A stretch of DNA of 64,000 nucleotides from Lachnospiraceae bacterium (GCA_017634455.1 JAGBNK010000021.1:39886-103885); one strand, 5' to 3'. Counted from the first letter of the stretch, positions 37,091 to 46,705 are shown. Notes: generated by a model from the letters alone, not told the origin. Made by a program: numbers and translations.

Positions 37091-38053
37091 CTATAAAAGC
37101 ACTGCTATAACCGGAATTGTAATTACTGAAACAAGAGTTGTGAGAAATGTAATCTGAGCCATAAATTTCTCATCACCACCGTATTCTACACAAAGCATTG
37201 TTCCTACTGTTGCCACCGGAAGTCCTGCCATAATAACCGCCTCTCCAATAGCAAGAGGTTCTGTGACAAACTTAAAGTAGCACAAATATACAATTGCAGG
37301 AGTTACAATTACACACATTATGGTAAATAAATATGCCTTGATATCTCCAAACATTTCCTTCAATGGCATCTGAGCTAGGGCACATCCAATGATAATCAAT
37401 GCTCCCGGAGTTGTGATTTTACCAATTATATCACATGTATCTGCAATGACTGCAGGAGTATGAACCCTGGTAAATGCAAGCACCAATGCAATAACTGAAG
37501 AAATCATAGCTGGTGTCGTGAACAATTTACATATTTTATTTACTCTTGATTTCAAAGGAAGTTCTTCAATAAACTCCTTCTCCTCCTCTGTGGCATCCCC
37601 CTGCTGCAACAGATATACACCTAGGGAATAACATAACACATTGAAAGGCAGGTTGAATATCATTGTGTAAAATGTACTTGCCTCACCGAAAACCGCATTA
37701 GTTACAGGGAATCCTACAAATCCTACATTTGCAAACATAATAGCAAACTCAGCTACCGCCTTCTTGCTTCCTGTAAGTCGAAGGACTTTAGAAGTTGCCT
37801 TGGCAATGACAAAATAAATAGCATACTCAATAGTCGCAACAAACAGAAGCTTAATAATCATTGAAGCCTCCGGCAACTCTTTAGCTGTCATTACGGAAGC
37901 TAAAATTGTACATGGCATGGTAATATTTAAAATAAGTTTGGTCAAAGCCACCTTCACGCCACCATCAATATATTTCACCTTATAAGCTCCATATCCAATT
38001 ATAATTATGAGAAAGAGCTCTATCATTTTAACAAGTACTGATACAAAATCCAT
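37091..38053 (-). CDS. AEC-family (auxin efflux carrier-like) transporter
   Basis: 320 residues with about ten hydrophobic segments; GGAATGGAGAC before the ATG. LTKLILNITMPCTILASVM and the paired half FANVGFVGFPVTNAVFG fit AEC/PF03547 carriers, which in bacteria move dicarboxylates such as malate or small amides. The C-terminal half repeats the fold (GALIIIGCALAQMPL). Nearby genes do not identify the substrate. Confidence 0.88.
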   Translation of the reverse strand: MDFVSVLVKMIELFLIIIIGYGAYKVKYIDGGVKVALTKLILNITMPCTILASVMTAKELPEASMIIKLLFVATIEYAIYFVIAKATSKVLRLTGSKKAVAEFAIMFANVGFVGFPVTNAVFGEASTFYTMIFNLPFNVLCYSLGVYLLQQGDATEEEKEFIEELPLKSRVNKICKLFTTPAMISSVIALVLAFTRVHTPAVIADTCDIIGKITTPGALIIIGCALAQMPLKEMFGDIKAYLFTIMCVIVTPAIVYLCYFKFVTEPLAIGEAVIMAGLPVATVGTMLCVEYGGDEKFMAQITFLTTLVSVITIPVIAVLL

Positions 38054-38087
38054 AATGTCTCCATTCCTTAATATATTTTCCCTTATA

Positions 38088-38130
38088 CAAAAAAATACAC
38101 ATTGATTTTACATTATAAAACCAATGTGTA
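38088..38130 (-). terminator. terminator of pyrC
   Basis: Minus strand: TACACATTG and CAATGTGTA arms with AT-rich loop, then T-run. It separates pyrC from the AEC gene. Confidence 0.75.
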
Positions 38131-38171
38131 CTAGGAATAATATTTACAATATTTATCTGTTTTTGCCCTGT

Positions 38172-39464
38172 TTATTTAGCAAGGGAGTATACTATCTGAC
38201 CATTACATATAGTATATTCCACTCTTCCCTGCAGCTCATCTCCTATGAAAGGAGAATTAGATGCTTTGGAAGCGAAATGCTCCGGCACAATCCATTCTTT
38301 GTCTAAATCAAAAATAACCACATCTCCAGGTCCTCCTACAGACAGATATCCACCATCAACATTATATAATCTGGCAGGATTAACTGTAAGAGCACGAATA
38401 ATTGTCTCCAATGGAATCAAACCTGTATGATAAGTATGAGTCAATACAAGGCCAAGAGCTGTCTCCAAGCCAATCATGCCACTTGGAGCCTCGCTTATAT
38501 CTCTGGCTTTCTCCTCAGCGCTGTGTGGAGCATGGTCTGTTGCTATCATATCAATTGTACCATCTGCCACACCTGCAATGAGAGCCTGTCTGTCTGCTTC
38601 GGTTCTAAGAGGCGGGTTCACTCTGGCAAGACTACCTTTCTTACGAACCAAATCCTCTGTTGCGGCAAGATGCTGCGGAGTAACCTCTCCATATACTCTT
38701 ATGCCATGTTTTTTGGCCTGACGCAAAAGCTCTACAGTTACAGCGCTGGAAATATGCTGTATATCAAGCTTGGCACCAATCTTGGCATTGAGCATTATAT
38801 CTCTTGCAGTCAACACATATTCAGCTTCCTCAGGAGCACCGCCAAGTCCAAGTTCTCTGGACACTTCCCCATAATTCACTCCAGGAGAATACATCAATTC
38901 GGGGGCTTCCTCATGAAGAGAAATAGGTACATCCAATTCCTTACATTGCTTAAGTGCTTCCAGTAATAATTTCTCATCTGCAATAGGCACACCATCATCT
39001 GTAAATCCTACAGCTCCAGCATCCTTTAATGCAACCATATCTGTAAGTTTGGCACCTTGCATACCAATGGTAACATTTGCCGCCTGAAGCACATGAATAG
39101 GCAATTTCTGTTCTCTGGCATAGACCTCATTAAATACTTCGACACTATCGATAGAAGGCTTGGTATTAGCCATACAAACCACAATTGTGTACCCTCCTGC
39201 TGCCGCTGCCTGGGCGCCTGTTACAATATCTTCCTTGTATGTAAGTCCCGGATCTCTAAAATGTACATGAACATCAACAAAGCCGGGAGCTACCACATTA
39301 CCGGTAGCATCAATAACCTCAGCATTTTCCACAGAATATTTGTGTTCTATCTCGCCACAGGCTTCAATTGCAGCGATTCTGCCATCATCACCTATAAGTA
39401 CATCCTGCAATTCATCCAGGCCACTGGCCGGATCAATCACTCGCCCGTTTTTTATCAGTATCAT
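38172..39464 (-). CDS. pyrC: dihydroorotase
   Basis: 430 residues from MILIKNGRVIDPASGLDE, with GAAGGTGG before the ATG; the ATG at 39503 would begin inside a terminator. Class I metal-dependent dihydroorotase of pyrimidine synthesis: GFVDVHVHFRDPG supplies metal-binding His, LDIQHISSA another, and MIATDHAPHSAEEK the catalytic Asp. Lys of the carbamylated type is expected around KEDIVTGAQAAAAGG. It stands alone, apart from other pyr genes, but uraA lies 9 kb away. Confidence 0.94.
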   Translation of the reverse strand: MILIKNGRVIDPASGLDELQDVLIGDDGRIAAIEACGEIEHKYSVENAEVIDATGNVVAPGFVDVHVHFRDPGLTYKEDIVTGAQAAAAGGYTIVVCMANTKPSIDSVEVFNEVYAREQKLPIHVLQAANVTIGMQGAKLTDMVALKDAGAVGFTDDGVPIADEKLLLEALKQCKELDVPISLHEEAPELMYSPGVNYGEVSRELGLGGAPEEAEYVLTARDIMLNAKIGAKLDIQHISSAVTVELLRQAKKHGIRVYGEVTPQHLAATEDLVRKKGSLARVNPPLRTEADRQALIAGVADGTIDMIATDHAPHSAEEKARDISEAPSGMIGLETALGLVLTHTYHTGLIPLETIIRALTVNPARLYNVDGGYLSVGGPGDVVIFDLDKEWIVPEHFASKASNSPFIGDELQGRVEYTICNGQIVYSLAK

Positions 39465-39479
39465 TTTTCCACCTTCTTC

Positions 39480-39516
39480 TAAAAAATGCAGCCTCCGTAT
39501 CAAATAGAGGCTGCAT
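39480..39516 (-). terminator. terminator between thrS and pyrC
   Basis: Minus strand: ATGCAGCCTC, 11-base loop, GAGGCTGCAT, then T5. The T-run is followed at once by the pyrC ribosome binding site, so pyrC translation starts just past the hairpin. Confidence 0.9.
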
Positions 39517-39521
39517 CAATA

Positions 39522-41402
39522 TTACATTTCCTGAACAAGTTCAAGTGTATGTTCCTGATTCATCTTCTTGCATACTTCGATAAATGTATCAAGTGGTACA
39601 TTCTGAATCTGCTTGTTAGAACCACGGACATTGATAGAAACTGTGCGTTCCCTAGCCTCATTATCTCCAAGAACCAGAATATATGGATCCTGATAAGGCT
39701 TAAACTTCTTGATCTTGCTTCTCATATTCTTGTCGCTTAAGTCAGCCTCCACTCTAATGTGGTTAGACTCAAGTGCTTCAATAACTTCCTCAGCATAAGC
39801 ATTGTGATCTGTTGTAATAGGAACAACAGCCACCTGATATGGACTGAGCCAGAATGGGAATCTACCCTTGAAGTTCTCAATGATAATTCCGATAAATCTC
39901 TCCAATGAACCGTAGATAGCTCTATGGATAACTACTGGCATCTCAAGATTTCCCTCAGCATTAGTATATGTCAAGCCGAAGTTATGTGGCAACTGGAAGT
40001 CAAGCTGGATAGTACCACACTGCCATTCTCTTCCAAGAGCATCCTTGATCTGTAAGTCAATCTTTGGACCATAGAAAGCTCCGTCACCTTCGTTGATCTC
40101 ATATCCGCCCTCGCCGTACTTCTCGTCAAGGATTTCCTTCAAACCAGCTTCAGCTCTGTTCCATACTTCGATATCGCCCATGTAATCATCTGGACGAGTA
40201 GAAAGCTCTGCTCTGTATGTAACACCAAATGTGCTATAAATCTCATCAGCAATTGCAATGATATCTGCAATTTCATCTTTGATCTGAGATTCCATTACGA
40301 ATGTATGATCATCATCCTGTCTAAATTCCTGCACTCTGAAGAGTCCATTCATCTGACCAGACTTCTCCTTACGGTGAAGTACATCATACTCACTATATCT
40401 GATTGGCAAATCCTTGTACGAGTGAAGCTTACGCTTAAACATCATCATAGCATTTGGACAGTTCATTGGCTTAGCCGCCATTGTGTCAATGTTTTCTCTG
40501 TCATAAACAGGAGTACCAGCTTCCAATACTGCTGATGTTGTCTCATCCTCATCATCAAGTGCTGCCTGTAAATCCTCAATATTAGTATCAGCCTGTGTAA
40601 ATCCATCGATACCTGGCACAATAAACATGTTGTTGAGATAATGTGCCCAGTGACCACTTACAAGCCATAACTTCTTGTTGTTAATAAGTGGTGCAGAAAT
40701 CTCTGTATAACCATGAGCCTTCTGAATCTTTCTAGAATATGCCAGAAGTGTCTGGTACATCTGCCATCCTCTTGGCTCCCAATAAGGCATACCAGGTGCT
40801 GACTCGTTGAACATAAATAATTCCAACTGAGCACCAATCTTCTTGTGTTCTCTCTCACGAGCTTCCTCAATCATCTTGATATGCTCTTTCAACTGCTGCT
40901 TATCAGGGAATGCATAGAAATATACTCTCTGCATATGGTCTCTCTTAGCATCACCCTTCCAGTAAGCCATAGAGCATGAATGAACCTTGTAAGATACATT
41001 CATAAGTTCCTGTGAATTAGATACATGTGGTCCACGGCAGAGATCCACATAATCCTCGCCTGTATAATACAAAGTGATTGTCTCATCATCAGGGAGCTCA
41101 TTAATAAGTTCCACCTTGAATCTGTTGTCCTTGAATACCTCAAGAGCTTCTTCCTTGGTCACAACCTTTCTGGTCCAATCCTCGCGACGCTTAATAATCT
41201 CGCGCATCTTGTCCTCAATAGTCTTGTAATCAGCTTCAGTAATTGACTTACCCTCTGGTAATACGAAGTCATAGTATGCTCCGTCATCAATCTGTGGTCC
41301 GATACCGTACAAAGTATCCTCACCATACAACTCGATTACAGCTTTGGCCATTACATGAGCCAGGGAATGTCTGTACAATCCTAAAAATTCTTCTTTATCC
41401 AT
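39522..41402 (-). CDS. thrS: threonyl-tRNA synthetase lacking the TGS domain
   Basis: 626 residues; AAGGAG before the ATG. It begins directly with the editing domain (HxxxH at His12/His16, RHSLAHVMAK); the usual N-terminal TGS domain of about 60 residues is absent, and only 106 bp separate the gene from its neighbour, so it is not hidden upstream. The class II core is complete: MNCPNAMMMFK (zinc Cys), RVQEFRQDDDHTF and VVIHRAIYGSLERF. Between NNMF and MNCPN there is an extra loop of about 40 residues (IPGIDGFTQADTNIEDLQ, acidic after it). The anticodon-binding domain ends the protein. No T-box is visible in the short leader. Confidence 0.93.
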   Translation of the reverse strand: MDKEEFLGLYRHSLAHVMAKAVIELYGEDTLYGIGPQIDDGAYYDFVLPEGKSITEADYKTIEDKMREIIKRREDWTRKVVTKEEALEVFKDNRFKVELINELPDDETITLYYTGEDYVDLCRGPHVSNSQELMNVSYKVHSCSMAYWKGDAKRDHMQRVYFYAFPDKQQLKEHIKMIEEAREREHKKIGAQLELFMFNESAPGMPYWEPRGWQMYQTLLAYSRKIQKAHGYTEISAPLINNKKLWLVSGHWAHYLNNMFIVPGIDGFTQADTNIEDLQAALDDEDETTSAVLEAGTPVYDRENIDTMAAKPMNCPNAMMMFKRKLHSYKDLPIRYSEYDVLHRKEKSGQMNGLFRVQEFRQDDDHTFVMESQIKDEIADIIAIADEIYSTFGVTYRAELSTRPDDYMGDIEVWNRAEAGLKEILDEKYGEGGYEINEGDGAFYGPKIDLQIKDALGREWQCGTIQLDFQLPHNFGLTYTNAEGNLEMPVVIHRAIYGSLERFIGIIIENFKGRFPFWLSPYQVAVVPITTDHNAYAEEVIEALESNHIRVEADLSDKNMRSKIKKFKPYQDPYILVLGDNEARERTVSINVRGSNKQIQNVPLDTFIEVCKKMNQEHTLELVQEM

Positions 41403-41508
41403 TATTATTTACTCCTTATCTAACCTCAAGGTTTCTCCACTGGGTAGAACACCAATTGGCCAATATTTATATGAAATATAATTTCAAACAAAGTTATGTG
41501 AAATGTAT

Positions 41509-42963
41509 CTACTCTTTACCATCCCAACAATAAGTACAGAGTTTACATTTCTCAATTCCTATAGCCTCTATCATATCGTCTAATCGATGATAGTGCAAGG
41601 TGGTAAATCCTAATTCTTTACGAATTTCTTCAAGCATGTTGGCATATTCCTGAGAATCAGGATCAGTATATTTATCCAAAATATCTCTGGAAGGATACAT
41701 TGTGCCCTCCAATTTCTCTATCATACGGCGAGTGATAAGCTCTGCCTCAGAATTAGATCTGGAGAAATTGAGATATTTACATCCGAATACAAGTGGTGGA
41801 CAGGCTGGTCTAATATGAACCTCTCCCACTCCATTTTCATAGAGATACTGAGTTGTCTCTCCAAGCTGTGTACCTCTTACAATAGAATCATCAATAAGCA
41901 ACAATTTCTTATCACTTAACAATTCCTTTACCGGAACCAGCTTCATCTTAGCAATGAGATTTCTACGACTCTGAATTGTAGGCATAAATGATCTCGGCCA
42001 GGTAGGTGTATATTTAACAAACGGTCTCGAGTATGGAACTCCAGAATAATTAGCATATCCAACCGCATGAGCCACACCGGAATCAGGTACTCCGGCTACA
42101 GCATCAGGTTTTAAACCTCTTGCCATATTTCTCTCAGCCAGCTTCTTACCACATTTATAACGCACATCTTCTACATTCAAACCTTCATAGGTTGATGCAG
42201 GGAATCCATAGTATATCCACAGGAATGAACAAATCTTCATTTCCTCTCTTGGTGGAATCAGAGTCTTCACAGAGTCAGCCTCAATAAATGCCACCTCAGC
42301 AGGCCCTAATTCTCTCTCATACTGATATCCCAGATTCAAGAATGAGAAGCTCTCAAAGCAGACACAATGGCTGCCATCCTTTACACCTATAACCACAGGT
42401 GTTCTACCCATCTTATCTCTGGCTGCATATATTCCTTTGCTTGTCATAACAAGGAATGTCATGGAACCTTCAATGGTATCCTGTACATATCTGATACCGT
42501 CCACAATGCTTCCCTGCTGATTAATCAGCGTAGCAACTAATTCTGTAGGATTTATCTCTCCGCCACTCATCTCCAGGAAATGTGAATGGCCCTTGGCAAA
42601 TAAATCATCAATAATCTCCTTGGTATTATTGATTTTGCCCACAGTTGTAATGGCATAATTACCATGATGAGATCTCACAATAAGTGGTTGTGGCTCAAAA
42701 TCAGAGATACATCCAATTCCTAAAGTACCACTCATTTCCAAGATATCCTTGTCAAACTTTGGTCTGAAATTAGAGCTCTCTATATTATGAATAGATCTGT
42801 CGAACCCTTTCTCCTCATCATACACTGCCAAACCAGCTCTTCTGGTTCCCAGATGTGAATGATAATCTGTTCCGTAAAATAAATCAAAAACTACATCTTC
42901 ATGAGATGCTACTCCAAAAAATCCGCCCACGATGTCATACCTCGCTATATATGCTATTGTCAA
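41509..42963 (-). CDS. PurF-like amidophosphoribosyltransferase without the glutaminase cysteine
   Basis: 484 residues from a TTG at 42963 (GAGGTG five bases before). A GTG 33 bases further in (GAGG before it) would start the protein at MGGFFGVAS. In PurF the N-terminus after processing is Cys-Gly-Val-Phe-Gly; here the aligned residues are GGFFG, so the nucleophile is missing. The phosphoribosyltransferase loop LLIDDSIVRGTQ and the C-terminal CKLCTYC are kept. It may use ammonia, or have another role. A canonical PurF elsewhere in the genome should be looked for. The 5' region has an extended -10 (TGGTATTAT). Confidence 0.85.
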   Translation of the reverse strand: MTIAYIARYDIVGGFFGVASHEDVVFDLFYGTDYHSHLGTRRAGLAVYDEEKGFDRSIHNIESSNFRPKFDKDILEMSGTLGIGCISDFEPQPLIVRSHHGNYAITTVGKINNTKEIIDDLFAKGHSHFLEMSGGEINPTELVATLINQQGSIVDGIRYVQDTIEGSMTFLVMTSKGIYAARDKMGRTPVVIGVKDGSHCVCFESFSFLNLGYQYERELGPAEVAFIEADSVKTLIPPREEMKICSFLWIYYGFPASTYEGLNVEDVRYKCGKKLAERNMARGLKPDAVAGVPDSGVAHAVGYANYSGVPYSRPFVKYTPTWPRSFMPTIQSRRNLIAKMKLVPVKELLSDKKLLLIDDSIVRGTQLGETTQYLYENGVGEVHIRPACPPLVFGCKYLNFSRSNSEAELITRRMIEKLEGTMYPSRDILDKYTDPDSQEYANMLEEIRKELGFTTLHYHRLDDMIEAIGIEKCKLCTYCWDGKE

Positions 42964-43081
42964 AAAGTCACCTCAAATATAATACCATAAAACAACCTAC
43001 AAAATACATTTATATTTCATTTATCTTCAGAAAAACAGGAGATTTGCAAGGTCAGTAGTTTCAGATAATCATTTACCATAT

Positions 43082-43121
43082 AAAAAGAAAAGACAACCAT
43101 CCGATTCACATCGGATAATTG
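43082..43121 (-). terminator. terminator of the feo operon
   Basis: Minus strand: CAATTATCCGAT, GTGA, ATCGGATGGTTG, then TCTTTTC. Confidence 0.8.
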
Positions 43122-43214
43122 CCGCTTTCTCCATCATTTCTGATTCAAAGTATTTATATAATAAAAGGAATTCTATTAAAAGGATTGAGTTGTGGATCAA
43201 TCCCAAATAGCATA

Positions 43215-43373
43215 TTAATCAGCTTTGCAATGGCAAGAACATTTGCCACCGCCGCTTTCTGGGCACCCGATGCAGGTACCCTGTTTCTTTTTCTTGGCAA
43301 TGTATCTCACATCACATACAATAATTGCCACAATTATAAGCAATATTATTATTGAAACAATAGTACCTTTCAT
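43215..43373 (-). CDS. FeoB-associated Cys-rich membrane protein
   Basis: 52 residues behind GGAGGTGG. One membrane helix (about 4-20, TIVSIIILLIIVAIIVC), a basic stretch (KKKK) and a Cys-rich tail (CIGCPESGGGKCSCHCK) are the family signature. Such peptides stand next to feoB in many Firmicutes and are thought to help iron transfer at the inner face of FeoB. It is the last gene of feoA-feoB on the same strand and is too short for routine ORF calling. Confidence 0.9.
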   Translation of the reverse strand: MKGTIVSIIILLIIVAIIVCDVRYIAKKKKQGTCIGCPESGGGKCSCHCKAD

Positions 43374-43431
43374 ATCGGCCACCTCCATTTATTAAAACCA
43401 AGGGAGTTTTTATCTATCTCCATTTACACTC

Positions 43432-45429
43432 TTATTTTGAAAGAGCATATTCTGCGTTAATATTCTTTCTAGTATTGTAAATCAAGAAGCATACAACTGC
43501 TACATTACATAATACAATTACAAGTCCTGGAATAAATCCTGCTCCAAGAGCACCTGTTGTAACAAGTGTACCAATCTGGTATACAAAGTAAGCAATTGTA
43601 TAACCTGTTGCAAGCTGGAAGCAAATAGCTCCAAACAACCACTTCTTACTCTGCATCTCTGAGTTCATAGCACCAAGTGCTGCGAAGCAAGGTGGAGTAA
43701 AGAGGTTGAACATCAGGTAAGCTAAAGCTGCAACCTTTGTAATAGCCATTGCTGATGCAACAACATTTCCACTACCTACAAGCTCTAACTCTTCTGTATC
43801 GATAAATGCGCTAAGTCCATAGCATACTGCCAATGTACCAACAACATTTTCCTTAGCAATAAATCCTGTAACAGCTGCAGCAGCCAACTGCCAAGCAGCA
43901 ACACCAACGATAGGAACAAGAATGTATGCAATTGGTGTAGCAATTGAAGCAAGGATTGAAGTATGCTCCATTCCCTCTTCTACAAGCTGAAGCTTCCATG
44001 TAAATGACTGCATAACCTGTACTATTGTATTACATACAAGGATGATTGTACCAGCCTTGATGATATAAGCTTTACCACGCTCAAGCATTGAGATGCATGC
44101 TCTCTTTAAGCTTGGAGCCTTGTACTCAGGAAGTTCCATTACAAAGAATGACTTTCTGAACTTAGAACCTGTGATTTCTCTTATAAGCAAAGCTCCAAGA
44201 AGAATAAGTCCAATTCCTACGAAATACATAACAGGTCCAATCCATGCTGAATTAGGGAAGAATGCTCCTGCGAAAAGAGCAATAACTGGAAGCTTAGCTC
44301 CACATGGCATAAATGTTGCAAGCATTGCTGTAGTTCTCTTCTCTCTCTCATTCTTGATTGTTCTACAAGCCATAATAGCAGGGATTCCACATCCAGTACC
44401 AATTACCATAGGGATAACTGACTTACCAGACAAACCTACTCTCTTAAAGATCGGATCCAATACTACTGTAGCTCTTGCCATATAACCGCAATCCTCAAGA
44501 AGAGCGATAAGGAAGTACATAACCATAACAAGTGGAAGGAATCCAACAACGGCTCCAACACCACCTACGATACCATCTACCAAAATGGCCTGAAGGAATG
44601 GATTTGCATCTGCTACCATTTTTCCTACCCAGCCCTGGAATGTCTCAATCCAACCAACTAACCAATCAGCAATCCATGTACCAACTGTAGTCTGTGAAAT
44701 ATAAAATACTAAGAACATAATAACTGCAAAGAGTGGAATACCAACAACTGGCATTGTGATTATCTCATCAAACTTATCCCAGCCAGTCTTTTCCTTGGTC
44801 AGAATCTTTCTTGTCTCAACATCGCCAACTACCTTGTTAACGAATTCGTATCTCTGACGGTCAGCTTCCTCAACTGCTTTCTTATCAGTCAAATCTATAT
44901 TACCTTCTGAATAAGGAGCATCCTGTGATTTTCCTTTCAAAGCAACAGCTGCCTCAACAACCTTTGCCAAATCCTCGTGTGTATTTGAAATAGATGTTGT
45001 CTGAATAACAGGGCAGCCTAACTTGCTTGATAACTGCTCTACGTCAATCTTAGTTTCTTTCTTCTTATTGATATCACTCTTGTTCAAAGCAACAACAACA
45101 GGAATTCCAAGTTCAAGAAGCTGTGTTGTAAAGAACAAACTTCTACTTAAATTAGTTGCATCAACTATATTAATAATAGCCTCTGGGTTCTCATTTTTTA
45201 CATAAGAGCTTGTGATACTTTCCTCTGATGTATATGGTGACATTGAATATGCACCTGGCAAATCAACTACCACTACTTCCTCTCCGCCAGTGAAATCCTT
45301 CTTCACTGCACTTTCTCTTCTGTCAACTGTAACACCCGCCCAGTTGCCAACTTTTTCATTTTTGCCTGTCAAAGCATTATACATGGTTGTCTTTCCACTA
45401 TTTGGATTACCTGCTAATGCGATTCTCAT
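43432..45429 (-). CDS. feoB: ferrous iron transporter FeoB
   Basis: 665 residues; AGGAGG before the ATG. N-terminal G domain with GNPNSGKTT (7-15), VGNWAGVTV, DLPGAYSMSPYTSEE and NKSD, then the helical regulator (about 165-225) and the membrane core with two Gate motifs (MVIGTGCGIPAIMACRTIKNERE and MFNLFTPPCFAALGAM, each with a Cys). Takes up Fe(II) under low oxygen, as an anaerobe would need. Operon partner of feoA. Confidence 0.96.
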   Translation of the reverse strand: MRIALAGNPNSGKTTMYNALTGKNEKVGNWAGVTVDRRESAVKKDFTGGEEVVVVDLPGAYSMSPYTSEESITSSYVKNENPEAIINIVDATNLSRSLFFTTQLLELGIPVVVALNKSDINKKKETKIDVEQLSSKLGCPVIQTTSISNTHEDLAKVVEAAVALKGKSQDAPYSEGNIDLTDKKAVEEADRQRYEFVNKVVGDVETRKILTKEKTGWDKFDEIITMPVVGIPLFAVIMFLVFYISQTTVGTWIADWLVGWIETFQGWVGKMVADANPFLQAILVDGIVGGVGAVVGFLPLVMVMYFLIALLEDCGYMARATVVLDPIFKRVGLSGKSVIPMVIGTGCGIPAIMACRTIKNEREKRTTAMLATFMPCGAKLPVIALFAGAFFPNSAWIGPVMYFVGIGLILLGALLIREITGSKFRKSFFVMELPEYKAPSLKRACISMLERGKAYIIKAGTIILVCNTIVQVMQSFTWKLQLVEEGMEHTSILASIATPIAYILVPIVGVAAWQLAAAAVTGFIAKENVVGTLAVCYGLSAFIDTEELELVGSGNVVASAMAITKVAALAYLMFNLFTPPCFAALGAMNSEMQSKKWLFGAICFQLATGYTIAYFVYQIGTLVTTGALGAGFIPGLVIVLCNVAVVCFLIYNTRKNINAEYALSK

Positions 45430-45540
45430 GACTTTTCCTCCTATTATTATATATTTATTCCAATGTTGTGTTCTTTATCTGTCAGCATTTTTGATTATTA
45501 ATACTGTGATATCATCTCATCAACAACACGAATCAATTTA

Positions 45541-45765
45541 TTATGCCGCTTCCTGCACCTGTATAGCCTCAGCTAACTGTGAGTCAAAATTATATCTGGC
45601 ATCTTTGATTGAAACCACGCAGCCACCTTTTAAATGAGAGATCACTGTAATGTGCTCTCCAGTGTAACATCCCAATGAGAAGAGAAATGCTTCCATCTCT
45701 TCATCTCCGGTTTCAATTCCTACTATTTTATATTCAACTTCTACTTTTGCGTCTGATAAATTCAT
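45541..45765 (-). CDS. feoA: FeoA, SH3-like partner of FeoB
   Basis: 74 residues from the ATG at 45765; a GTG at 45774 is also possible. The short beta-barrel has the FeoA landmarks EEMEAFLFSLGCYTGEHITVIS and GGCVVSIKDARYNFDSQLAEAI. It regulates or gates FeoB at the membrane. First gene of the feo operon, 111 bp upstream of feoB, and directly behind the paired palindromes. Confidence 0.93.
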   Translation of the reverse strand: MNLSDAKVEVEYKIVGIETGDEEMEAFLFSLGCYTGEHITVISHLKGGCVVSIKDARYNFDSQLAEAIQVQEAA

Positions 45766-45836
45766 AACCAGCACCGCCTTTCCTTTTATTAATTTCCTTT
45801 ATACTTTCATGATAAAACTAACAACAAACCACAACA

Positions 45837-45892
45837 GTTAGCTTTATCTAACTTTGTATAGTTAGTTTATACTAACCGCTCTCCATTGTCAA
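45837..45892 (-). promoter_or_regulatory. feo promoter with two DtxR/IdeR-type palindromes
   Basis: Two 16-bp dyads: GTTAG-N6-CTAAC at 45837-45852 and GTTAGT-TTAT-ACTAAC at 45861-45876, centres 24 bp apart. The upstream one covers the -10 region of a promoter whose -35 is TTGACA (45887-45892; TAAACT follows at 17 bp). TTAG/CTAA half-sites suit a DtxR/IdeR-type iron repressor rather than Fur. Confidence 0.72.
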
Positions 45893-45934
45893 CACTTTTC
45901 ATAAAAAACATTTACCACTCTCTGTAAAAATGCA

Positions 45935-45978
45935 CAAAAAATAGGCGCAACCCCAGTAAAATCAAGGTTTACGCCTAT
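45935..45978 (-). terminator. terminator of the ECF transporter gene
   Basis: Minus strand: ATAGGCGTAAACC, loop, GGGGTTGCGCCTAT, then six T. A partial direct copy of the gene end lies just before it: TATATTTCTRCTATGCCT occurs at the 3' end of the gene and again about 35 bp downstream. Confidence 0.85.
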
Positions 45979-46102
45979 ATCATATTCTCATATGTTCATA
46001 TAAGTAATACTATCATTTTTTCATCGGCACTGCCTTCCTGGCAAACCGAAAATTTATATTTCTGCTATGCCTCGTTAATAAATCGTAAGTTATATATTTC
46101 TA

Positions 46103-46672
46103 CTATGCCTTCTTACCGATTCCGATAATTCTCACAATCACTGATGAAAGTACAATATTTACCGCCATCTCTATAAGGAAGTTGATTCCTATAAGTGTAA
46201 ATATTATATAAGCTCCTGCAGATGCTGCTCCTGCCTCTGTCGCCCATGCTGTAATAGTGTCAAAGAAGAATAATCTACAACCTATTACAAAAATACCAGT
46301 ATTTACAATAGGACATACTATAGCTGCTGCCAATACTGCAAGAAATGTATTCTTGCTCTCAATAAGCTTATATACACATCCAGCTACCAAACCGCAGCAC
46401 ACACCCTTTACCAATACTGTAGCAACTGTTCCCGGTATACTAATTGCCATGAATGCTGCAGAATCATTTAACAGAACTACACATCCAAATACCAATCCCA
46501 GCCAAGCTCCAGCCTTTGGTCCATAAAGTGCAGCTCCTACAACAATTGGAACCAATACCAAAGAAATACTAAAAAGTCCTGTTGGTCTAAGCACAACTGC
46601 AAGAACCTGTAACACTATTACAACTGCAGTAAGCATACCTATGCCTGTAATATTTTTCGTCTTGTCGTTCAT
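46103..46672 (-). CDS. ECF transporter substrate-binding (S) component
   Basis: 189 residues with six hydrophobic segments; AGGAGAGG before the ATG. TGLFSISLVLVPIVVGAALYGPKAG and GTVATVLVKGVCCGLVAGCVYKLI are typical S-component phrases (shown as landmarks). S components bind a vitamin or cofactor precursor and share the EcfT/EcfA energising module, which is not nearby, so this is a group II system. The substrate is not evident; the structured leader upstream may sense it. Confidence 0.85.
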   Translation of the reverse strand: MNDKTKNITGIGMLTAVVIVLQVLAVVLRPTGLFSISLVLVPIVVGAALYGPKAGAWLGLVFGCVVLLNDSAAFMAISIPGTVATVLVKGVCCGLVAGCVYKLIESKNTFLAVLAAAIVCPIVNTGIFVIGCRLFFFDTITAWATEAGAASAGAYIIFTLIGINFLIEMAVNIVLSSVIVRIIGIGKKA

Positions 46673-46705
46673 AATACAACCTCTCCTATTTATATATAAA
46701 TCTCA

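Noticed and set aside
41403..41508. T-box leader before thrS
   Set aside because: Only about 100 bases are available and no AGGTGG-type T-box sequence or terminator is found.
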